Source: Streptomyces sp. NRRL F-2580 (lineage in GTDB: Bacteria > Actinomycetota > Actinomycetes > Streptomycetales > Streptomycetaceae). From it: 64,000 bases of DNA. Position numbers and translations under genes: made by a program. The notes beneath the pieces are model-generated. The model worked only from the letters and a program-made list of their open reading frames with translations. It was not told where the DNA came from and ran no database searches. Positions 47,694 through 57,876 of this stretch are shown one piece after another. Location of the stretch: NCBI RefSeq assembly GCF_000720115.1, contig NZ_JOIR01000010.1, positions 292,014 through 356,013 on the forward strand, written 5' to 3'. Numbering within the stretch: the stretch's first letter is position 1; each line of letters opens with the position of its first letter.

Positions 47694-47728
47694 CGTGTCC
47701 AGCCCTTGGTACACAAGGGCTGGACACG
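47694..47728 (+). terminator. terminator of the amidohydrolase gene
   Basis: A perfect 15-bp stem (47694-47708 / 47714-47728) with a GTACA loop. Confidence 0.85.
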
Positions 47729-47803
47729 TGAGGAGTCACCAATCGGTCACTGTCCGGTTCACGACGATCCGATAACGACTCATGAACGGGCCTTTAACTG
47801 ACA

Positions 47804-47817
47804 TCTACGCGCGTTAC
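47804..47817. promoter_or_regulatory. nucleoside-operator-like site upstream of the BMP lipoprotein gene
   Basis: TCTACGCGCGTTAC matches the TCTACGCGCGTAGA pattern found at 49074 and 53660 in its first 11 bases, with the last three diverged. It lies 61 bp before the start codon. Confidence 0.5.
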
Positions 47818-47877
47818 GATCGCCGCGAAACCAGCGCCGGTCGTGGCGCTTCGGTCAGGTTTTGAAGGAGCCTCCCC

Positions 47878-48936
47878 TTGCGCCGGATCACCAGGATCGC
47901 CACCGTGGGCATCGCGTCCGCGGCGCTGGCCCTCTCTGCTACCGCCTGTGGCGGTAAGAAGTCCTCTGACGCCTCCTCCTCCCCCTCGGAGTCGGGTCAG
48001 AAGTCCGCTGCCATCGCGTACGACATCGGCGGCCGCGGCGACCAGTCGTTCAACGACGCCGCCTACGCCGGCCTGAAGAAGGCCGAAACCGATCTCAAGA
48101 TCAAGGGCGCCGAGGCGGAGCCCACCGACGGCGAGGGCGAGGCCGACAAGGTCCAGCGCCTCACCGAGCTTGCCCGCAAGGGCAACAACCCGGTCATCGG
48201 CGTCGGTTTCGCCTACGCGCCGGCCATCAAGAAGGTCGCGGCGAAGTTCCCGGACACCACGTTCGCGATCATCGACGACACCTCGGTGACCGGCCCGAAC
48301 ATCGCCAACCTCGTCTTCAACGAGGAGCAGGGCTCCTACCTGGCCGGCGTCGCCGCCGCCAAGGTGTCCAAGACCGGCACGGTCGGCTTCATCGGTGGTG
48401 TCGAGGTTCCGCTGATCAAGAAGTTCGAGGCGGGCTTCACCCAGGGCGTCAAGGACACCAACCCGAACGCCAAGGTGCTCTCCCAGTACCTGACCCAGCC
48501 GCCGAACTTCGAGGGTTTCGCCAAGCCCGACCTCGGCAAGGCCGCCGCGCAGGGTCAGATCGACGCGGGCGCGGACGTCGTCTACGCCGCCGCCGGTCTC
48601 GCGGGTTCCGGTGCCATCGAGGCCGCTTCGGCCAAGGGCAAGTGGGCCATCGGCGTCGACTCCGACCAGTACAACCAGGCCGGTCTGGCGAAGTACAAGG
48701 ACTCCATCCTGACCTCGGTCACGAAGGACGTCGAGGACTCCGTCTTCAACGTGATCAAGTCGGTCCAGGACGGCAAGCCGACCACCGGTGAGATCCGCTA
48801 CGGCCTGGACAAGGACGGCGTCGGCCTGGCCGACTCCAACCCGAAGTACAAGGCGATGACCGACGTCACCGCCGCGGTGGAGAAGGCCAAGGCCGACATC
48901 ATCGCCAAGAAGATCGAAGTCAAGACCGCCCCGTAA
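47878..48936 (+). CDS. BMP family nucleoside-binding lipoprotein
   Basis: The extracytoplasmic solute-binding protein of a BMP/PnrA-type nucleoside ABC transporter, 352 residues. Lipobox LSATACGG has Cys24. The mature domain shows YDIGGRGDQSFNDAAYAGL, GNNPVIGVGFAYAPAI, FNEEQGSYLAGVAAA, VGFIGGVEVPLIKKFEAGF, DVVYAAAGLAGSGAIEAA and WAIGVDSDQ. The family binds purine/pyrimidine nucleosides. It starts at TTG with GAAGGAG seven bases upstream. A long hairpin after it probably lets it be made in excess over the membrane parts. Confidence 0.93.
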   Translation: MRRITRIATVGIASAALALSATACGGKKSSDASSSPSESGQKSAAIAYDIGGRGDQSFNDAAYAGLKKAETDLKIKGAEAEPTDGEGEADKVQRLTELARKGNNPVIGVGFAYAPAIKKVAAKFPDTTFAIIDDTSVTGPNIANLVFNEEQGSYLAGVAAAKVSKTGTVGFIGGVEVPLIKKFEAGFTQGVKDTNPNAKVLSQYLTQPPNFEGFAKPDLGKAAAQGQIDAGADVVYAAAGLAGSGAIEAASAKGKWAIGVDSDQYNQAGLAKYKDSILTSVTKDVEDSVFNVIKSVQDGKPTTGEIRYGLDKDGVGLADSNPKYKAMTDVTAAVEKAKADIIAKKIEVKTAP

Positions 48937-48965
48937 GGCCGTCTCCGACAGGTAGTCCTGGTCTC

Positions 48966-49004
48966 CGGGGTCCGGGATGCGGTCTCCACCGCTCCCGGGC
49001 CCCG
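48966..49004 (+). terminator. hairpin between lipoprotein and ABC ATPase genes
   Basis: An outer stem of 12 bp with one mismatch (48966-48977 / 48993-49004) continues into an inner GCGGT/ACCGC stem. It probably terminates or attenuates lipoprotein transcripts. Confidence 0.75.
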
Positions 49005-49073
49005 AGCCACGTTCTGTGATCACTAGTCTGTGACCAAGTGGCCCCGTGGCCGCCAGTTTTCACTTCCGACAGT

Positions 49074-49087
49074 GCTACGCGCGTAGA
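49074..49087. promoter_or_regulatory. nucleoside operator palindrome upstream of the ABC ATPase gene
   Basis: GCTACGCGCGTAGA contains the perfect 12-bp palindrome CTACGCGCGTAG (49075-49086), 81 bp before the proposed start. Related sites are at 47804 and 53660. Confidence 0.7.
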
Positions 49088-49167
49088 AGCATCGTGGACG
49101 CGATACTTTCACTCCCCGCCCTGTCCCCCCCTGCCTTCCGCTCCTTCCGCGCCAAGGAGAGTGCGTC

Positions 49168-50822
<1,655 letters not shown>

Positions 50823-50826
<4 letters not shown>

Positions 50827-51938
50827 AGAAATTCGACAAGGACCGGCTGCTCCTCGGCTTCGCCGGGCCGGTGCTGGCCCTGGTCAGCGCCTTCCTGCTG
50901 ACCATGATCGTGCTGGCGGCGACGGGCATCGACCCGATCGAGCCGCTGCGCCTCATGGTGGAGAACGCCGGCTACGAGGACGTCCAGGTCCTCATCGTGA
51001 ACCAGGCCGGTACGTACTACCTGGCGGCCTTGGCCGTGGCCATCGGCTTCCGGATGAACCTCTTCAACATCGGCGTCGACGGCCAGTACCGCCTCGCGGC
51101 GATGCTCTCCGCCGTGGTCGGTGCGGCCGTGGCCCTGCCGGGCCCGCTGCACCTGCTGCTGATCATCCTCGTGGCCATGCTCGTCGGTGCCTTCTGGTCC
51201 GGCATCGCCGGTGTCCTCAAGGCCAAGCGCGGGGTGAGCGAGGTCGTCTCCACGATCATGCTGAACGCCATCGCGACCAGCCTGATCGCCTGGCTGATGC
51301 TGACGAAGAACCTCGGCGTCCAGATCGCGGGCTCCAACGACCTGACGACCGGCGACATCGCCGAGTCGGGCTGGTTCCCGGCCGTGTCCCTCGGCGACGG
51401 GCTGGAGCTCTACGGCTTCACCTTCGTCGCCTTCGCCCTCGGCATCGTCTACTGGTTCGCGCTCAACCGGACCCGCTTCGGCTTCGACCTGCGCGCCACC
51501 GGCGCCAGCGAGTCCGCCGCCCAGGCTTCCGGCGTCGACGCCAAGAAGATGATCATCACCTCGATGCTCATCTCCGGTGCGGTCGCGGGCCTCGCCGGCA
51601 TGCCGCAGCTGCTGGGTGAGACGCACACCTACAACCTGGCCTTCCCGGTCGGTGTCGGCTTCACCGGCATCACCATCGCGCTGCTCGGCCGCAACAGCCC
51701 GGTCGGCATGCTCTTCGCCGCGTTCCTGATGGCCTTCATCGACAAGGCCTCGGCCTCGCTCGACCAGGCCGGGTACGCGAAGGAGATCGGCACGATCATG
51801 AAGGGCCTGATCGTGATCGCGGTCGTCGTCTCGTACGAACTCGTCGGCCGCTACGGCGTCCGGCGCCAGCAGCAGAAGGTCGGCGAGGAGCTCGCCGCCG
51901 GGCACGCCATCAAGACCGACAAGGAGGTCGCGGCGTGA
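50823..51938 (+). CDS. nucleoside ABC transporter permease
   Basis: The 371-residue inner-membrane permease of the BPD_transp_2 (ribose/BMP) type has about eight to ten helices. Family landmarks are YYLAALAVAIGFRMNLFNIGVDGQ, GVSEVVSTIMLNAIA, LRATGASESAAQASGVDAKKM (the coupling-helix region that meets the ATPase) and GFTGITIALLGRNSP. The ATG overlaps the ATPase stop, and its own stop overlaps the next permease (GTGA). Confidence 0.94.
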
Positions 51939-53200
51939 GCACCAGCACTGTCTCCGCGACGGCTGCCGCCCCGAAGAAGTCCGGCGGTCGCAAGAAGCTC
52001 ACCCTGCCCTGGATCATGCTGATCATCGCGGGCGGCCTCGCGCTGATCTCGCTGGTCCGCCTGATCAGCGGCGCGAACGACCTGACCTCCGTCGGCCAGG
52101 TCTCCGGCGCGCTCTCGCTCGCCGTGCCGATCGGCCTCGCCGGCCTCGGCGGTCTGTGGGCCGAGCGCGCGGGCGTCGTCAACATCGGCCTCGAAGGCAT
52201 GATGATCCTCGGCACGTGGTTCGGTGCCTGGGCCGGCTACCAGTGGGGTCCGTGGACCGGCGTCATGGCCGGCATCATCGGCGGCGCCATCGGCGGCCTG
52301 CTGCACGCGATCATCACGATCACCTTCAACGTCAACCACATCGTCTCCGGTGTGGCCGTCAACATCCTGGCGCTGGGCTTCACCCAGTACCTGTCGAACT
52401 TCACCTTCGCGGACGCGCCGGGCGGCTCCTCCAAGCAGTCGCCGCAGGTCGAACCGATCTACAAGATCACCGTTCCAGGGCTGTCGGACTGGATGTCCGA
52501 CCTCCAGGCCAAGCACTGGTTCTTCGTCTCGGACCTCGCCGGCGTCATCGGCGGCCTGGTCACCGAGCTGTCGCTGCTGACCATCGTCGCCCTGCTGCTG
52601 ATCCCGGCCACCTGGTGGGTGCTGTGGCGGACCACCTTCGGTCTGCGGCTGCGCTCCTGTGGTGAGAACCCGATCGCCGCCGAGTCGCTGGGCGTCAACG
52701 TCTACAAGTACAAGTACATCGCCGTGATCGTCTCGGGCGGCCTGGCCGGCCTCGGCGGCGCGTTCCTGTCGATCGTCGCCAGCCCGATCTACCAGGAGGG
52801 CCAGACCGGCGGCCGCGGTTACATCGGTCTCGCCGCGATGATCTTCGGTAACTGGATGCCGGGCGGCATGGCGCTGGGCGCGGGCCTGTTCGGCTTCATC
52901 GACAGCCTCAAGCTGCGCGGTGGCGCCACGAACGTCCACGCGATGCTGCTGCTGATCGCCATCGTGCTGGTGCTGGTCTGCGCCTGGCAGCTCTACAAGA
53001 AGAAGTACTTGCAGGCCGGCATCTCGGCGGCCTGCGCCGCGCTGCTGTTCGTCTGGTACGCGATGACCGACTCGGTGCCGAGCCAGTTCGTGGACGCGGC
53101 CCCGTACGTGACCACGCTGCTGGTGCTCGCGCTGTCCGCGCAGCGCCTGCGGATGCCGAAGGCGGACGGCATGCCGTACCGCAAGGGCCAGGGCAAGTGA
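51935..53200 (+). CDS. nucleoside ABC transporter permease
   Basis: This 421-residue second permease is the partner of the previous one. Blocks include LAVPIGLAGLGGLWAERAGVVNIGLEGMM, VNHIVSGVAVNILALGFTQYL, LRSCGENPIAAESLGVNVYKYKY (coupling helix) and GYIGLAAMIFGNWMPGG. Extra C-terminal helices (about 345-400) are longer than in the shortest family members. The GTG start and its 3' GTGA overlap with cdd place the deaminase in the same translationally coupled string. Confidence 0.94.
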   Translation: MSTSTVSATAAAPKKSGGRKKLTLPWIMLIIAGGLALISLVRLISGANDLTSVGQVSGALSLAVPIGLAGLGGLWAERAGVVNIGLEGMMILGTWFGAWAGYQWGPWTGVMAGIIGGAIGGLLHAIITITFNVNHIVSGVAVNILALGFTQYLSNFTFADAPGGSSKQSPQVEPIYKITVPGLSDWMSDLQAKHWFFVSDLAGVIGGLVTELSLLTIVALLLIPATWWVLWRTTFGLRLRSCGENPIAAESLGVNVYKYKYIAVIVSGGLAGLGGAFLSIVASPIYQEGQTGGRGYIGLAAMIFGNWMPGGMALGAGLFGFIDSLKLRGGATNVHAMLLLIAIVLVLVCAWQLYKKKYLQAGISAACAALLFVWYAMTDSVPSQFVDAAPYVTTLLVLALSAQRLRMPKADGMPYRKGQGK

Positions 53201-53595
53201 CCCCGGCCCACGCCGTGGACTGGGAAGCCCTGCGGACGGCCGCCCGGGACGCGATGTCCCGGGCGTACGCCCCGTACTCGGGCTTCCCGGTCGGGGTCGC
53301 CGCCCTCGTCGACGACGGCCGCACCATCGTCGGCTGCAACGTGGAGAACGCGAGCTACGGACTCAGCCTGTGCGCCGAGTGCGGCCTGGTGTCCTCCCTC
53401 CAGGCCACGGGCGGTGGCCGCCTCACGCACTTCACGTGCGTCGACGGCCGGGGCGAGATCCTCGTGCCGTGCGGCCGCTGCCGGCAGCTGCTCTTCGAAT
53501 TCGGCGGACCGGACCTGCTGGTGGAGACCCCGAAGGGGATCCTCCCGCTGGCGGAGATGCTGCCCCAGGCCTTCGGGCCCGACCACCTGAGATAG
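53197..53595 (+). CDS. cdd: cytidine deaminase
   Basis: The enzyme deaminates cytidine/deoxycytidine to uridine/deoxyuridine. The 132-residue protein is of the small tetrameric type. It has SGFPVGVAAL, NVENASYGLSLCAECGLVSS (zinc Cys and catalytic Glu in C-A-E) and VPCGRCRQLLFEF (two more zinc Cys). It is coupled to the second permease gene by a four-base overlap, tying uptake to the first salvage step. Confidence 0.95.
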   Translation: MTPAHAVDWEALRTAARDAMSRAYAPYSGFPVGVAALVDDGRTIVGCNVENASYGLSLCAECGLVSSLQATGGGRLTHFTCVDGRGEILVPCGRCRQLLFEFGGPDLLVETPKGILPLAEMLPQAFGPDHLR

Positions 53596-53601
53596 CCGTG
53601 C

Positions 53602-53639
53602 CGACGGCCCTTCGCCCCCTGCCGGGCGGAGGGCCGTCG
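53602..53639 (+). terminator. hairpin between cdd and deoA
   Basis: A 16-bp stem with one mismatch (53602-53617 / 53624-53639) is followed by TACTTT. It separates the transporter string from deoA, which then has its own operator. Confidence 0.75.
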
Positions 53640-53659
53640 TACTTTCGCAAACCCCTCTC

Positions 53660-53673
53660 TCTATGCGCGTAGA
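53660..53673. promoter_or_regulatory. nucleoside operator overlapping the deoA ribosome site
   Basis: TCTATGCGCGTAGA has one mismatch from a perfect palindrome and from the site at 49074. Its last bases run into GAAGGA, the deoA ribosome site, 12 bp before the ATG. A bound repressor would sit on the start of the message. Confidence 0.68.
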
Positions 53674-53685
53674 AGGAAGCACCAC

Positions 53686-54963
53686 ATGGACGTCATCTCC
53701 GTCATCCGGACCAAGCGGGACCGCGGTGAGCTGAGCCCCGAGCAGATCGACTGGGTCATCGACGCGTACACGCGCGGTGTCGTCGCCGACGAGCAGATGT
53801 CGGCGCTGGCGATGGCCATCCTGCTGAACGGCATGAACCGCACGGAGATCGCCCGCTGGACCGCGGCGATGATCGCCTCCGGTGAGCGCATGAACTTCGA
53901 CTCCCTCTCCCGCCCCACCGCCGACAAGCACTCCACCGGCGGCGTGGGCGACAAGATCACCCTCCCCCTGGCCCCGCTCGTCGCCGCCTGCGGCGCGGCC
54001 GTCCCGCAGCTCTCCGGCCGCGGCCTCGGCCACACCGGTGGCACCCTCGACAAGCTGGAGTCCATCCCCGGCTGGCGCGCGCTGCTGTCCAACGAGGAGA
54101 TGCTGCACGTCCTCGACACCACGGGCGCCGTCATCTGCGCGGCCGGCGACGGCCTGGCCCCGGCGGACAAGAAGCTCTACGCGCTGCGCGACGTCACCGG
54201 CACCGTCGAGGCCATCCCGCTGATCGCCTCCTCGATCATGTCCAAGAAGATCGCCGAAGGCACCGGCTCGCTCGTCCTGGACGTGAAGGTCGGCACCGGC
54301 GCCTTCATGAAGAACATCGAGGACGCCCGCGAGCTGGCCCGCACCATGGTCGGCCTCGGCACGGACAGCGGCGTCAAGACCGTCGCGCTGCTCACCGACA
54401 TGTCCACGCCGCTCGGCCTGACCGCCGGCAACGCCCTCGAAGTCCGCGAGTCGGTCGAGGTCCTGGCCGGCGGCGGCCCCGCCGACGTGGTCGAGCTGAC
54501 CATCGCCCTGGCCAAGGAGATGCTGGACGCGGCGGGAATCAAGGACGCCGACCCGGCGAAGGCCCTCGCCGACGGCTCCGCGATGGACCACTGGCGCCGG
54601 ATGATCGCGGCCCAGGGCGGCGACCCGGACGCGACCCTGCCGGTGGCCCGCGAGCAGCACGTGGTCACCGCCCCGGCCTCGGGCGTCCTGACCCGCCTGG
54701 ACGCGTACGGGGTCGGCGTCGCCGCCTGGCGCCTCGGCGCCGGCCGCGCCCGCAAGGAGGACCCGGTGCAGGCCGGCGCGGGCGTCGAGCTGCACGCGAA
54801 GCCGGGCGACACCGTCACCGCCGGCCAGCCGCTGATGACCCTGCACACGGACACCCCGGAGAAGTTCGAGTACGCCCTGTCCGCGCTGGAGGGCACGTAC
54901 GACGTCTCCCCGGCCGGCACGGCCTTCTCCGCCACGCCGATCATCCTGGACCGCATCGCCTGA
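53686..54963 (+). CDS. deoA: thymidine phosphorylase
   Basis: The enzyme splits thymidine/deoxyuridine to base and deoxyribose-1-phosphate. The 425-residue protein carries KHSTGGVGDKITLPLAPLVAACG (phosphate loop, about 81-103), SGRGLGHTGGTLDKLESIPG, SSIMSKKIAEGTGSLVLDVKVGTGAFMK and LLTDMSTPLGLTAGNALEV. All family blocks are present. It is transcribed as a separate unit after a hairpin and carries the shared operator. It acts downstream of Cdd on nucleosides brought in by the ABC transporter. Confidence 0.96.
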   Translation: MDVISVIRTKRDRGELSPEQIDWVIDAYTRGVVADEQMSALAMAILLNGMNRTEIARWTAAMIASGERMNFDSLSRPTADKHSTGGVGDKITLPLAPLVAACGAAVPQLSGRGLGHTGGTLDKLESIPGWRALLSNEEMLHVLDTTGAVICAAGDGLAPADKKLYALRDVTGTVEAIPLIASSIMSKKIAEGTGSLVLDVKVGTGAFMKNIEDARELARTMVGLGTDSGVKTVALLTDMSTPLGLTAGNALEVRESVEVLAGGGPADVVELTIALAKEMLDAAGIKDADPAKALADGSAMDHWRRMIAAQGGDPDATLPVAREQHVVTAPASGVLTRLDAYGVGVAAWRLGAGRARKEDPVQAGAGVELHAKPGDTVTAGQPLMTLHTDTPEKFEYALSALEGTYDVSPAGTAFSATPIILDRIA

Positions 54964-54978
54964 CCCAGGGCCCCGATC

Positions 54979-55016
54979 CCGTCGGCGCGGCTCCCCGTCC
55001 GGAGCCGCGCCGACGG
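54979..55016 (+). terminator. terminator after deoA
   Basis: A perfect 16-bp stem (54979-54994 / 55001-55016) with a CCGTCC loop, followed by CTTTT. Confidence 0.88.
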
Positions 55017-55079
55017 CTTTTCCCAGGCCGGGCAGGGCCTCGCGCGGGACGGGCCCGCCCCGTTGTCGCGGCCCCGCCG

Positions 55080-55451
55080 ATGAGTTCCGGTGGGCCGGGC
55101 AGTCATCCCCTCGTGGAGACCAGACGACTCGTACTGCCCGGGCCCGGCCGAACCGCACACGACACCGCGCGGCTGTGCGCCCGGCTGGCCCGGCTGTACG
55201 AGGGCGGGGCGACGGCGGTGGAGTGCGATGTCGGGGCCGTCACCGCGCCGGACCTGGCCGCCGTCGAGGTGCTGGCGCGGCTGCGGCTGACCGCCCGCGG
55301 GCGCGGGCGTTTCACCGTGACCGGCGCCGGCCCCGTCCTACGCGCCCTGCTGGACCTCGTGGGACTCGTCGAGCTGCTCGGGGAGTCCGAAGAGGGGGAA
55401 CCAGCGGGCGGTGTCCAGGAAGGCGTTGAGCCCGACGATCCTGCCGTCTGA
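55080..55451 (+). CDS. STAS-domain protein
   Basis: The 123-residue protein has a single STAS fold. RRLVLPGPGRTAHDTARLCARLARLYE is followed by AVECDVGAVTAPDLAAVEVLARLRLTARGRGR, an anti-sigma-factor-antagonist-like layout. The phosphorylatable Ser of SpoIIAA-type proteins is replaced by Ala-Pro-Asp (TAPDLAAVE). This suggests a binding or sensor module rather than a classic antagonist. The last 114 bp overlap the 3' end of the convergent ECF sigma gene on the other strand. Confidence 0.75.
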   Translation: MSSGGPGSHPLVETRRLVLPGPGRTAHDTARLCARLARLYEGGATAVECDVGAVTAPDLAAVEVLARLRLTARGRGRFTVTGAGPVLRALLDLVGLVELLGESEEGEPAGGVQEGVEPDDPAV

Positions 55452-56342
55452 GATCTCCAGGACCTGGAGCGCCCACGGGGTGTGGCCCTTCCCGTCGGCG
55501 GCCGGCCGGTACTGCCCGAAGGCGGGCAGGCCGTTCGCCGTCGTCGGGACCAGCCGCGAGCCCTTGCAGCCGATGCCCTGGTTCAGGTGCCAGGCCGCGA
55601 TGTCCTCGTGGCCGCGCAGCCACAGGTCGAACGGCGGCATCGACAGGACCGCGTCCTCGTGCAGCAGCGTGGTGAGCCGCGTGATGTCGTACGCCTCGAA
55701 GGCGGACACGTACCGCTCCAGCAGCTTCGCCTGGTCCGGGTCGAGCGGGTCCGCCGGATCGCTGTCGCGGATGCCCTGCGAGGCCAGGGTGGCCCGGGCG
55801 CGCTGCAGGGCGCTGTTCACCGAGGCCACCGTGGTCTCCAGCAGCCGGGCGACCTCGTCGGCCTTCCAGGCCAGCACCTCGCGCAGGATCAGCACCGCCC
55901 GCTGCTTCGCCGGCAGGTGCTGCAGCGCCGCGACGAAGGCCAGCCGGACGGACTCCTTCGCCAGCGCCATCTCGGCCGGATCGGCGGTCTGCGGCAGCAC
56001 CCGGCCGTCCGGGACCGGCTCCAGCCAGGTCACCTCGGGCCGCTCGTTGAGCACGGCGGAGGCCTGGTGCTGCGGGGCGGTCAGGTCCATGGGGCGGGCC
56101 CGCTTGTTCCCCGCGTTCAGCAGGTCCAGGCAGACGTTGGTGGCGATCCGGTACAGCCACGACCGCAGGGAGGAGCGGCCCTCGAACTTCTCGTAGGACC
56201 GCCAGGCACGGACGTACGTGTCCTGCACGGCGTCCTCGGCGTCGAAGGAGGAGCCGAGCATCCGGTAGCAGTAGCCGGTGAGCTCGACCCGGTACCGGTC
56301 CATCGCCGCGTCGAGGTCCGTCTTGATGGCGAGGTCGCTCAT
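55338..56342 (-). CDS. ECF sigma factor with C-terminal SnoaL-like domain
   Basis: The 334-residue protein has sigma region 2 at about 12-80 (ELTGYCYRMLGSSFDAEDAVQDTYVRAWRSYEKF, then LRSWLYRIATNVCLDLL). Region 4 is at about 135-185 (LQHLPAKQRAVLILREVLAWKADEVARLLETTVASVNSALQRAR). An NTF2/SnoaL-like domain follows (about 200-325), as in the SigJ/SigG-type (TIGR02960) class. Such extensions replace an anti-sigma factor in control. The ATG follows GGGGGATGAACGG. No anti-sigma gene is adjacent. Confidence 0.92.
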   Translation of the reverse strand: MSDLAIKTDLDAAMDRYRVELTGYCYRMLGSSFDAEDAVQDTYVRAWRSYEKFEGRSSLRSWLYRIATNVCLDLLNAGNKRARPMDLTAPQHQASAVLNERPEVTWLEPVPDGRVLPQTADPAEMALAKESVRLAFVAALQHLPAKQRAVLILREVLAWKADEVARLLETTVASVNSALQRARATLASQGIRDSDPADPLDPDQAKLLERYVSAFEAYDITRLTTLLHEDAVLSMPPFDLWLRGHEDIAAWHLNQGIGCKGSRLVPTTANGLPAFGQYRPAADGKGHTPWALQVLEISDGRIVGLNAFLDTARWFPLFGLPEQLDESHEVQQGA

Positions 56343-56445
56343 GTCCGTTCATCCCCCTGCTGGTTCGGCTACTCCCGAAACTATCGGAGGCCTCTGACAA
56401 CGGCAGCCGGAAGCGCTCGGAAGACGCAGGTCTGTCGATGTCAAG

Positions 56446-56463
56446 TATCTTGACGTCAAGATT
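56446..56463. promoter_or_regulatory. operator half 1 upstream of the MFS gene
   Basis: TATCTTGACGTCAAGATT contains the perfect palindrome TCTTGACGTCAAGA. It resembles the site at 56487-56504 and is centred 41 bp from it. Confidence 0.65.
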
Positions 56464-56483
56464 GAAATGGGGCAGGCTTCGCC

Positions 56484-57872
56484 ATGTATCTCGACATCGA
56501 GATACCTGGACGGTGGATGCGGGGGCCAGGGATGCGGCGCGGCGGGGAGATCCGGAAGGCACGGCAGGGGGAGGCCGGGCTGCTGGCGCAGTTGCGCCGG
56601 CCGCCGGGCGGCCGGGACGCGCGGATCATGCTGCTCGCCCAGTTGCTGGACCGCGCGGGCACGGGCGTGTGGGCCGCGTCCTCCGTCCTGTACTTCACCT
56701 TCGTCGTCGGCCTCGACGCCGGGCGGCTCGGCCTGCTGCTGGGCGCGGCCGGAGTGGCGGGCATCGCCGGATCGCCGCTGGCCGGCCACCTCGCCGACCG
56801 CTTCCCGCTCCGCGCCCTGCTGATCGGCTGCCACCTGGTCCGCCTCGGGACCCTCTGCGCGCTGCTGGTCGTCACCGACTTCGCGGTGCTGCTGCCCGTC
56901 TTCGCCGTCACCCACCTGGGAGACCGGGCGGCCAAGACGCTGGAGATGCTCTTCGCCACCCGCGTCGCGGGCGAACGGCGCGCCACCTACCAGGCGCTGT
57001 CGCGCAGTTCGGCCAACGCGGGCTACGCCCTCGGCGCCGGTCTCGCCGCCATCGGCCTGGCCGTCGGCACCCGGGGCGCCTACCACGTGCTGATCCTGGC
57101 CAACGCGCTGTCGTTCCTCGTGGCCGCGCTCCTCGTGTGGCGCACCCGGGAGCCGCGCGGCCGCGGGCTCGTGGCCGTGCCCCCCGGCGGCGCCGCGCCG
57201 GGCACGGCCCCCGTGGCGACCGCGTCCGGACCCGCGCCGAGCGCCTGGCGGGACCGCGGCTACCTCCGGTTCGTCCTGCTCGACATCCCGATGAACCTGG
57301 ACGACTCGATCCTCGGCGTCGGCCTGCCCCTGTGGCTGGTGAGCCACACCACGGCGCCGCACGCCCTGATCCCCGCCTTCCTGGTCGTCAACACCGTCCT
57401 CGTCGTCGTCCTGCAACTGCGGGTGTCGGCGCGTTTCCAGGGCGCCCGCGCCGCGACGCGCGCGGTCGCCCTGTACGGGGTGACCACGCTCGCGTGCTGC
57501 GTCCTGCTGGCCGCGGCGGCCGGCGGTGGGATGTGGACCGCCTCGGCGGCCCTGCTCGCCGCGGCGGTGCTGGCCACCGCGGCGGAGCTGATGCGCTCGG
57601 TGAGCTCCTGGGAGCTGGCGGTCTCCCTCGCGCCCCCGCAGGCGCGGGCCTCGTACCTCGGCGTGGCCGGCATGGCCCAGTCCGTCCAGAAGTCCGCCGG
57701 CCCGCTGCTGCTCACCGGCGCGGTCATGACGGCCGGCCCCGCGGGATGGCTGGTCCTCGGGGCGGCCGTGGCGGGCCTGTCCCTCGTCCAACGGCGCTCC
57801 GGCCTGCGGCGGTTGGACGAGCTGCGGGCGGTGGCCGAGCGTGCCGCGGCGGAGCCCGCCCCGGCGCGGTGA
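56484..57872 (+). CDS. MFS transporter
   Basis: The 462-residue protein has twelve predicted helices and a soluble N-tail of about 45 residues. The MFS loop motif is GHLADRFPLRALL (about 111-123), with further blocks LGDRAAKTLEMLFATRVAGERRATYQALSRSSANAGYALG. A Pro/Ala-rich loop lies near residue 230. The export substrate is unknown. The ATG at 56484 has GGCAGG seven bases upstream, but then codons 2-8 lie inside the second operator. ATGs at 56517 and 56532 are alternative starts. Confidence 0.85.
   Translation: MYLDIEIPGRWMRGPGMRRGGEIRKARQGEAGLLAQLRRPPGGRDARIMLLAQLLDRAGTGVWAASSVLYFTFVVGLDAGRLGLLLGAAGVAGIAGSPLAGHLADRFPLRALLIGCHLVRLGTLCALLVVTDFAVLLPVFAVTHLGDRAAKTLEMLFATRVAGERRATYQALSRSSANAGYALGAGLAAIGLAVGTRGAYHVLILANALSFLVAALLVWRTREPRGRGLVAVPPGGAAPGTAPVATASGPAPSAWRDRGYLRFVLLDIPMNLDDSILGVGLPLWLVSHTTAPHALIPAFLVVNTVLVVVLQLRVSARFQGARAATRAVALYGVTTLACCVLLAAAAGGGMWTASAALLAAAVLATAAELMRSVSSWELAVSLAPPQARASYLGVAGMAQSVQKSAGPLLLTGAVMTAGPAGWLVLGAAVAGLSLVQRRSGLRRLDELRAVAERAAAEPAPAR
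56487..56504. promoter_or_regulatory. operator half 2 overlapping the MFS start
   Basis: TATCTCGACATCGAGATA is a palindrome with an 8-bp perfect arm set when extended by one base on each side (56486-56505). Together with 56446-56463 it gives the shared form TATCTYGACRTCRAGATW, a MarR-like operator shape. No MarR gene is adjacent in this window. Confidence 0.65.
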
Positions 57873-57876
57873 GGGC

